A stretch of 64,000 bases of DNA, taken from NCBI GenBank assembly GCA_019339365.1, contig CP079859.1, positions 682,001-746,000 of the forward strand, read 5' to 3'. This document shows positions 9,068 to 15,290 of the stretch, one piece after another. Both the position numbers and the translations under genes were made by a program. Below the pieces are notes generated by a model. That model did not search any database. It was not told where the DNA came from and worked only from the letters and a program-made list of their open reading frames with translations. Numbering within the stretch: position 1 is the first letter of the stretch; each line of letters begins with the position of its first letter. The stretch is from Vibrio neptunius (lineage in GTDB: Bacteria > Pseudomonadota > Gammaproteobacteria > Enterobacterales > Vibrionaceae).

Positions 9068-9300
9068 ATGCTTGCAGAAGTTCTGTTTTTTTGTTTATTA
9101 ATTTTGTATCTTCCTCTTTATATAGCTTGGGAGTGTTAGTTTACGCTGTATATAAATCAAGAATGAATAGTGATTGGCAGTACTTAGTTTACTGGCATGA
9201 ATTACAGCCTAAAGTTGTCCTTGGATTGTTTTTTGCGTTTAGCTTATTTAAGCTTTTATCAGGAATGTACTCTCATTTTAAGTTTTGTAGAAGTCTATGA
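9068..9300 (+). CDS. small two-helix membrane protein, probable immunity, apparent frameshift, copy B
   Basis: Same layout as copy A: MLAEVLFF, a run of seven Ts (9086-9092), then LFINFVSSSLYSLGVLVYAV and VVLGLFFAFSLFKLLSG. One extra T restores a 77-residue frame. It differs from copy A by a few residues in the second helix (YWHELQPKVVLG against YWYEFQPKVFIG). Confidence 0.5.
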
Positions 9301-9337
9301 TCTTATCATTGAAATTGAATAAAGTAACACTGAGTTA

Positions 9338-9361
9338 GGTCAGGTCTTGATTTTTGCTTTT
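9338..9361 (+). repeat. REP-like end sequence, solo copy 2
   Basis: Identical to the copy at 7631 and carried along by the tandem duplication. Confidence 0.5.
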
Positions 9362-9387
9362 ATTAGATTGAGTGGGATGTAGGGACT

Positions 9388-9499
9388 TTGTGTCAAATTT
9401 TGAGGATACATACCTTAATGCTTATGAACAACGGTTAAATCAGACTAATGTCCAAAATTTGACCCATTGTGCTTTCTGGTGTGTGTCCTTTTAAAAGCT
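9388..9499 (+). repeat. array repeat R, copy 2
   Basis: Same unit as at 7681 with a few changes (GGATACA for GGACACA). It ends CTTTTAAAAGCT exactly where the next toxin-tip homology starts. Confidence 0.8.
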
Positions 9500-9752
9500 A
9501 GGGCACCCTAAGTACAACGAATCTATTTTAGTTAAAATGCAAAAAGACTATGACTTGGCGGCAAAGCAAGTAGCCGTCAATCCAACTGACTTGCAGCGCG
9601 ATCTTGATACGATTGATGATTTGCAGAAGCATTGTCAAGGTGGAACAATCGAATATTATAGGATTGAAACTAAGCTTGACCAAAAAGGTAGCATGCATTC
9701 AACGAACCCAATCACGATTAAGAAGGTGAACGAGGCATTTAACAATGTATAG
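9495..9752 (+). pseudogene. orphan toxin-tip fragment with HPKYN motif, cassette 3
   Basis: A frame opening directly out of the array repeat: GHPKYNESILVKMQKDYD, then DLQRDLDTIDDLQKHC, IEYYRIETKLDQ, ending NEAFNNV and TAG. The HPxYN element followed by a helix resembles the C-terminal half of AHH/HNH-type nuclease tips of polymorphic toxins, so a DNase tip cut upstream of its catalytic His-His is likely (inference). An ATG at 9537 would give 71 residues without the motif. The stop overlaps the ATG of the Imm49 gene at 9745 (ATGTATAG). Confidence 0.55.
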
Positions 9753-10674
9753 TAAAGTACAACATCATATTGAGCCTAATGCCACCCATGTAGAACGAGT
9801 GAGCTCTATGCTTCCCCGTGAATTGATTAATTTTTATAATAATCAACAGTTTGCCATTAAAAGAAAGCCGGAAAATGCAGTCATGGGAGGCAATCAAGCT
9901 ATAGGGTTACTTGGCAAATTACAACGTTTTGACTGGGACAAGCCGACGACTCAATGGCTTCTTCAAGAGGCTGCTGAACTGATGACAGTTGGTTTCAGCA
10001 TTGCTATGAACCCCAATAGGCAGGTTATGTGCCAGTATGCCGGCTTTCTGTTTGAGGCTGAGGGGAAAACTAACCAAACTTCCAGAGACTTTTTCTCTTG
10101 GCTAAATGCATTTTGTCTCGCACTTATAACTCGTGATAAAGAGTTACTTGAAACAATCTGGTTATTTGAAGAGTCAAATATTGTTACAGAGCCCGGTGGG
10201 TGGTCGTTTGACCCTGAAGATCGTTTCATTAAATCACTACTGGCTATGCTGAAAGGGATGTTTAACCCTAATGCAGATATGGCTGCGCTTATTAAAACAG
10301 CTGCCGAAATGTCTGCACCTGAATACATCGACCCCTTGTGGCGTGATGAAGCGAATCACCTTTATGTGCCTTTAATACCACTTGTGGCATCAATGTATAC
10401 TTCAGATCGAAACGAAGCTTACCCCCAGGCTTTAGAGCAAGCTATCCGGACTTACCGAGCTTACTTCGATTTACCTGCTCCAGATGATGATCCTAGTTTC
10501 GGTTGGAATTCATCGCAGTGGGTATCTTTTCCCATAACCGCTTTAGCGTCGCTCGCGTTTCAACGTTATGGTTTGGAGCCGCAAGTAGAGAGTTACTACT
10601 TACCTCTTTGTTGGGTTAAAGGAGATATTCCAAATCAAAGACTGAGAGCAGAAGACGTTTTGGACAATTTGTAG
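9745..10674 (+). CDS. Imm49-family immunity protein, divergent copy C
   Basis: A 309-residue paralogue of copies A and B, clearly homologous but diverged. Shared features are YVPLIPLVASMYTSDR (against YLPLISLIHAMYSSDR), QWVSFPITALASLAFQRYGLE and YYLPLCWVKGDI. Its start overlaps the stop of an HPKYN tip by eight bases, so the natural partner is probably a nuclease toxin ending in that tip. Imm49 proteins are thought to act in the cytoplasm by binding the toxin. The whole gene is intact, whereas the tip lacks its front half. Confidence 0.8.
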   Translation: MYSKVQHHIEPNATHVERVSSMLPRELINFYNNQQFAIKRKPENAVMGGNQAIGLLGKLQRFDWDKPTTQWLLQEAAELMTVGFSIAMNPNRQVMCQYAGFLFEAEGKTNQTSRDFFSWLNAFCLALITRDKELLETIWLFEESNIVTEPGGWSFDPEDRFIKSLLAMLKGMFNPNADMAALIKTAAEMSAPEYIDPLWRDEANHLYVPLIPLVASMYTSDRNEAYPQALEQAIRTYRAYFDLPAPDDDPSFGWNSSQWVSFPITALASLAFQRYGLEPQVESYYLPLCWVKGDIPNQRLRAEDVLDNL

Positions 10675-10702
10675 GTATTACTTTTTAATTATCTAGGCGA
10701 GC

Positions 10703-10743
10703 GTGATCGAAATATTCAAGTTGATAACGAATATTTCGATCAC
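10703..10743. repeat. perfect 15-bp inverted repeat
   Basis: GTGATCGAAATATTC, an 11-base spacer, then GAATATTTCGATCAC, with no mismatch. No T-tract follows, so it is not a typical terminator. It sits at the join between Imm49 copy C and the Imm49 tail remnant. Confidence 0.8.
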
Positions 10744-10752
10744 ATACTCCCC

Positions 10753-10925
10753 CTGAACAATGGATAGCCTTGCTAATCACTGCTCTTGCTTCTTTGGCTC
10801 ATCACCGTTGGGGGCTTGAGCCAAGCGTCGATACACTATATATGCCCGAGTGGATGGTAAAAGGGGACATAAGTCCTGAGTTTAAGAGCAAAGAAGAAGT
10901 ATTTGCTTTGGCGAAGACAGAATAA
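10753..10925 (+). pseudogene. C-terminal remnant of another Imm49 gene
   Basis: An abrupt start at CTGAACAATGGATAGCC, then about 57 codons nearly identical to the end of copies A and B (QWIALLITALASLAH, YMPEWMVKGD), finishing differently (KEEVFALAKTE). It has no start codon or promoter and is the leftover of a deleted cassette. Confidence 0.75.
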
Positions 10926-10933
10926 TCCTTTTA

Positions 10934-11039
10934 ACAAATTTTTAGGACACATACCTTAATGCCATGAACACTGGTTAAATTGGACTGGCATTCAAAATTT
11001 GACCTATTGTGCTTTCTGGTGTGTGTGCTTTTAAAAGCT
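10934..11039 (+). repeat. array repeat R, copy 3 (diverged)
   Basis: Third copy, with more substitutions (TTTTTAGGACACA; TTCAAAATTTGACC). It keeps the inverted ends and the final CTTTTAAAAGCT before a tip fragment. Confidence 0.75.
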
Positions 11040-11171
11040 AGAAGGTGAAGTTCGATTTAGTAGTCTTAAGGCTTCTGGATATGAAATGCTAGACAATGAT
11101 GTACCCAAAAAGAAGATACATTATTTGAAATTGGTGCAGGAATCGTCGTGGAGGTATATAAAAATGATTAA
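11038..11171 (+). pseudogene. orphan toxin-tip fragment, cassette 4 (frameshifted)
   Basis: EGEVRFSSLKASGYEMLDND then VPKK. One extra A in the A5 run at 11107-11111 restores EDTLFEIGAGIVVEVYKND and TAA. That stop (11169-11171) overlaps the start of the membrane protein at 11164. The end is beta-rich and I cannot name the toxin family. Confidence 0.5.
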
Positions 11172-11493
11172 AACTTCAGAATATCAACGAAGTGATAAAT
11201 ATATCGTAACCGTTTTTTTGTTAACATTATGGCTGACGTTAGGCGGTGTTACTTTTTTTTATGGTTTCTACAATGAATGGACATTTGAAAAAATGAGGAT
11301 TGTAATGCTCATTTTTTCTATAGGTACTATTGGCACTTTATCTTTGATAGTCGATTTTACGAAAATTTTTGGTTTTAAGGTGGTTTTTTTGTTTTTTATA
11401 CTTACAGGTTTCTTAGGTAAGTTTAGCGGCGTTTTTATATTGATATGTCAATATTTACTTTTGGCATATATGTGGAAGAAATGTAGAGTTTGA
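11164..11493 (+). CDS. small membrane protein, probable immunity of cassette 4
   Basis: 109 residues from the ATG at 11164, with GGAGG about 8 bases upstream inside the toxin-tip frame. Three hydrophobic segments are visible: VTVFLLTLWLTLGGVTFFYG, MLIFSIGTIGTLSLIV and VVFLFFILTGFLGKFSGVFI, so it is an inner-membrane protein. A longer frame from 11086 only re-reads the toxin tip. A membrane immunity protein suggests that its toxin attacks the membrane or acts in the periplasm (inference). It matches no family I know. Confidence 0.65.
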   Translation: MIKTSEYQRSDKYIVTVFLLTLWLTLGGVTFFYGFYNEWTFEKMRIVMLIFSIGTIGTLSLIVDFTKIFGFKVVFLFFILTGFLGKFSGVFILICQYLLLAYMWKKCRV

Positions 11494-11587
11494 TTTTTAT
11501 AGTTGGAGCAATATAACTCTGTACCATCAACTTTTTCGATTTGATAAATACGTTGAGATTTACTTTATTTTTGAGAAATCAGTAATA

Positions 11588-11872
11588 GGGTCAGGTCTTG
11601 CCTTTTGCTTTTTTTGAGTTGTGGGTGGTTTAGTTTAAGTATTTGGTGTGGTGTTTTCAGGGAGAGAAAAGGAGCCGACCATTAAGGGTTGAATCTGCTC
11701 GCGCGCTATATCATGTGACATCGCGTGGAAACGCTTGGCAAGCGATTTATTTGGATGAACAAGACTTCCAAATATTTTTCGAGGTACTAGTGTGAGAAAA
11801 AATCCCAAACCACTTCGGAATTCATTATTCACGGGTCAGCCGTATTGTGTCAAAACGCAAGGCCTGAACCCG
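11588..11872 (+). mobile_element. remnant of a REP-associated (IS200-like) transposase element
   Basis: Between inverted ends (GGGTCAGGTCTTGCC... and ...GGCCTGAACCCG) lies the N-terminus of a Y1/REP-associated transposase at 11673-11795: RPLRVESARALYHVTSRGN, then AWQAIYLDEQDFQIFFEVL and a stop. There is no start codon, and the catalytic Tyr region and the rest are missing. It is a dead element whose ends also occur alone at 7631 and 9338. Confidence 0.75.
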
Positions 11873-11937
11873 AAAGTTATTTGACTACAAAGCAGACTTT
11901 ATTGCTATCTAATTGATGGCACTCAGTGAGTCACCCA

Positions 11938-11970
11938 ATCCGGAGCCAAGGCTCCGGATTTTTTTTGCGC
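11938..11970 (+). terminator. strong rho-independent terminator upstream of vgrG
   Basis: AATCCGGAGCC, AAG, GGCTCCGGATT, then eight Ts. No intact gene ends nearby, so it is either a relic or insulates the vgrG operon from the cassette chain. Confidence 0.85.
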
Positions 11971-12457
11971 CGCGATGTGTGGCTATGGGTAGTCATCACG
12001 GGTTGCGCCAAACTCGCAAAACCATGACCCTTATCAACATTCTGTGGTCTTGCACTTGTTCTAAATAATCTAATTATTTAGCATAAAAAAGCGTTCTGTC
12101 CTTACCCTTACTCACTTGAGTGAACTCGATATCGGGTTTGCGTAACAACAGTAGAAAGGTGCTTAAGAGCAATCATACCCTTATTAAATGTGCGTCTAAT
12201 CCCATAATGTGAAATCGTTCTAAAAAACACATTTATCTGCGGATAACAAAACCGTGCTTTTCACTACAGCTGCGGTGTCCTTATATGCCCCTTTAGGTAA
12301 AAACACTAATGATTTGGTGATTTTGCCGGTTTTTCTTCGCTTCAACACCCTACTTTTGCCTAGTGATACCTCACTCATAACTTGTTACCGTTTTACCGTT
12401 TGGTATGCACATAAGTTCATTTTTCGCAATCGATGATGGTCACAAGAGTGAAACGGT
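11971..12457. other. vgrG upstream region without a gene
   Basis: About 490 bases that must carry the vgrG promoter. Short open frames here lack ribosome binding sites and look like noise. I found no convincing sigma-54 -24/-12 pair. Confidence 0.5.
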
Positions 12458-14715
12458 ATGGCTAATGATTTAGAGTTTACCTTTGAAGTGTCTGGTGTTT
12501 TACCCAGGTTCAAAGTTGAAAGTTTTTGTGTCAAGGAAGCCCTGTCCACCGCGTTTGAAATCAGCCTCACGGTGTTATCAGAGACCAATGACATGACCTT
12601 TGAAACGCTGAGCAGGAAAAACGGCGTGCTGAGTTTGTTTGGTCAAGGTCTAGCGACAGCTCGGCAGTTTAACGGCTGCATTTCAGCGCTGAGCTATTTG
12701 GGCACGGGTCGGCGTTACTCGCGCTATCAGATTACCCTGGTGCCGCAGTTGTGGTTTTTGACCTATCGCCAAGACTGCCGAATTTTTCAAAACCAAACGG
12801 CGCCAGATATCATTCGCCATGTCTTTGATGACGCGGGAATGAGCGATTATCGCTTTGAACTGACGGGGCAGTACCAAGCAAAAGACTACGTTTTACAATA
12901 CCGTGAAAGTGATCATAAGTTTGTGACGCGCCTGCTGGCAGAACATGGCTTGTGGTTTTACTTTGAGCACAGCGATAGCGCGCATACCATGGTGATTGTA
13001 GACAGCAATGATGCCATTCCAGAACTGGTGAGCACGCATCAGAACGGCTCTTACCTTGGGCCTTTGCTGTTTCACGCTCAAGGCGGTGGTGTTGCCGACC
13101 GAGAACACATTTTCGATTTGGCGCAAGTTCACCGTGCTTTGACAGGGCATGTGAGCTACAACGACTACAACTACCTGACCCCAAAGGTTCCTCAAGGCCA
13201 AGAGTCGGGGGACGATGCCAACAGCGACTTGCAACGCTACGACTACCCAGGACGCTACACGGCGCCCGAGACTGGCGCTCTGCGCAGCAACGAGTGGAGG
13301 TCACAATACACGGTAGAGAGCCACCAAATTTACGCCTCCAGCAATATTATGCGCTTAGCATCAGGGGCTGGCTTTGAGATAGTTGAGCACCCTCGTGCGG
13401 CGATAAATCGTGATTATCTGATGCTCTCTGTGACGCACTTTGGCGAAAACCCTCGCGTCCACGAAGAAGAAGGGTCGGACGCCCCCACCCAATACCGCAA
13501 TCAATTTGTCTGCTTACCGCGTGATGTCACTTATCGGGTGAAGAAAATCGCCCCGCCGGTGGTTGAAGGGCCACAAACCGCGGTGGTGGTTGGTCCCGCG
13601 GGCGAAGAAATTTATACCGACGAGCTGGGGCGAATCAAAGTCCAATTTCACTGGGACCGCTACGGAAAAAATGATGAACGCAGTTCATGCTGGCTGCGCG
13701 TCAGTCAGTCGATGGCGGCCCCAAGCTGGGGGGCGGTATACCTGCCGCGAATTGGTCACGAAGTGGTGGTGACCTTCTTAGAAGGTGACCCCGATAGGCC
13801 GCTGGTGACAGGCGCCGTCTACAACGGCTTGCACTTACCGCCTTATTCCTTGCCAGAACACAAAACGCGCACCGTTTTCCGCACTCAAAGCCACAAAGCA
13901 GAAGGCCATAACGAGCTCTATTTCGAAGACGAAAATAATCAAGAAAGGGTGTATCTGCGTGCTCAGAAGGACATGAGAACCAAGGTACTCAACAATCGCT
14001 ATCGAGATATTGGGAACGATGAAGAGTTAGTGGTTGGCAACCTGCAAGAAAACGTGGTTCACGGTGATCGCAAAGAGGAGATTGATGGTCACAAAACCTC
14101 GGTCACCAAGCAGACCTTCATGGAGCGAGTCGAACAAGATGTCACGGTGACCTACAACGCCAACGAAGCGGTCTCACTCACGCACAATCGTGATGGCTAT
14201 GTTGACGACAATCGCCGCACTCAGATAGGCAAAAATGACACCCTAGAGGTGGGGGAGGATCAATCCAGTGTCATCTTGGATGCACGTGCTCAGGACATTG
14301 GTGGCGATGACGCATTAACGGTTGGCAAACACCTCAGTGTTGAAGTCAACGGCAATACCTCGGTGCGCTCTGAGGGCCGCACCGCCATCGTTGCGGCGGA
14401 TGAAATCAAAGTGCAAGTGGGGGCCTCAAGCTTAGTGCTCAAAAGCAGCGGAGCCATCCACCTTAACGGAACGTCGATCACCATTGATGGGGCGAGCGAT
14501 GTTAAGGCCATGGGGGCAAGGTCAATATTAACGACAGTGCTGCCTTAGGCAGTCAAGTCGGTGTGACAACGCGCAGACCGAAAAAGCCGTCTCTTGCCAA
14601 GAAGCCGCGGCCCGAAATGTCTCCCGCCTCTTATGCAGGAATGGTGGAAGAAGGCAACTTAATGATGGAACTATGTCAATGTGGGAGTGGTAAAACATGT
14701 CAATTGCACCGCTAG
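12458..14715 (+). CDS. vgrG: T6SS spike protein VgrG, frameshifted near its 3' end
   Basis: Trimeric tip of the type VI secretion tube, carrying effectors into target cells. The N-terminal gp27-like part (about residues 1-370) is followed by the gp5/OB part (ELGRIKVQFHWDRYG, SSCWLRVSQSMAAPSWGA, LPRIGHEVVVTFLEGDPDRP) and a DUF2345/beta-helix needle. The frame stops at 14548, but one more G in the G5 run at 14512-14516 restores NINDSAALGSQVG through CQCGSGKTCQLHR, ending at 14715, so the intact protein is about 751 aa. The restored end overlaps the DUF4123 start by 19 bases. It heads an operon with its adaptor and effector. Confidence 0.9.
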
Positions 14716-15290
14716 CGCCAGAATGGAATATCAATAGTGTCTCTCCAGTGTCGACCGTATCAGATCACCGGATTTATGCCCTTATTGAGCCTTTGCTGTG
14801 GCCCGATTTTCAATCCGTGCTGGCGGATAACGAGTCGGAGGCCTTATTTGATAGAACCCGTTTTGCATCGGTGACGAATGGCCCTCAACTGGTTCTCTTG
14901 GGTCAAGAGCTCAAAAAGGTTGAAGCGCTACAGCGTCATCTTGAATCAGCGCCTGCTGGTTGTTTAATGATGACTCCTGATCATGTTGGCCTTCATGCTC
15001 TCGCCGAATCATTAAGAAGCCGCATAACCGTCACCTACCATCAAGCGGCGACGGTGTTGCGTTTTTACGAACCTCGGAAGTTGGTGATGTTCTTGGGCGC
15101 TCTCTCGACTGAGCAACGTCAACAGTTTTTCCCACGACTGAACCGAATCGATTGGTATGACAAGCAATGGCTTTCGGCGCAATGGCCGGCGGGAGATGCT
15201 CAACGCCCACTCACTCACTGGGTGTTAGAAGAAAACCAAGTTCAAACCATGACTATGATTGCCAACCAATGGCAGGGAGGGGCCGCCTGA
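14697..15290 (+). CDS. DUF4123 T6SS adaptor/chaperone (Tap/TEC type)
   Basis: DUF4123 proteins load a specific effector onto its VgrG and are not themselves secreted. The 197-residue sequence has the family arrangement: YALIEPLLWPDF near the start, LLGQELKKVEALQRHL, then the conserved region VLRFYEPRKLVMFLGALSTE and a C-terminal helix. GGGAGTGG lies upstream of the ATG. It overlaps the restored vgrG end and, through TGATG, the downstream effector gene, so the three are translationally coupled and should work together. Confidence 0.85.
   Translation: MSIAPLAPEWNINSVSPVSTVSDHRIYALIEPLLWPDFQSVLADNESEALFDRTRFASVTNGPQLVLLGQELKKVEALQRHLESAPAGCLMMTPDHVGLHALAESLRSRITVTYHQAATVLRFYEPRKLVMFLGALSTEQRQQFFPRLNRIDWYDKQWLSAQWPAGDAQRPLTHWVLEENQVQTMTMIANQWQGGAA

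Larger units (their letters stand above)
7789..9499 (+). repeat. tandem duplication, unit B (1.7 kb)
   Basis: Second copy of the unit at 6083-7788. The Imm49 genes are nearly identical (I see Lys to Glu near YVSKQW/YVSEQW), while the tip and membrane-protein parts differ more. That gradient suggests either recent gene conversion over the Imm49 part or uneven selection. Confidence 0.85.

Noticed and set aside
7681..11039. Repeat R as integron attC sites
   Set aside because: R lacks the RYYYAAC/GTTRRRY core ends and the length and layout of Vibrio attC sites, and there is no integrase in the window; an integron cassette array is not supported.
12254..12436. 60-codon frame upstream of vgrG
   Set aside because: No ribosome binding site and no recognisable features; treated as part of the vgrG leader.
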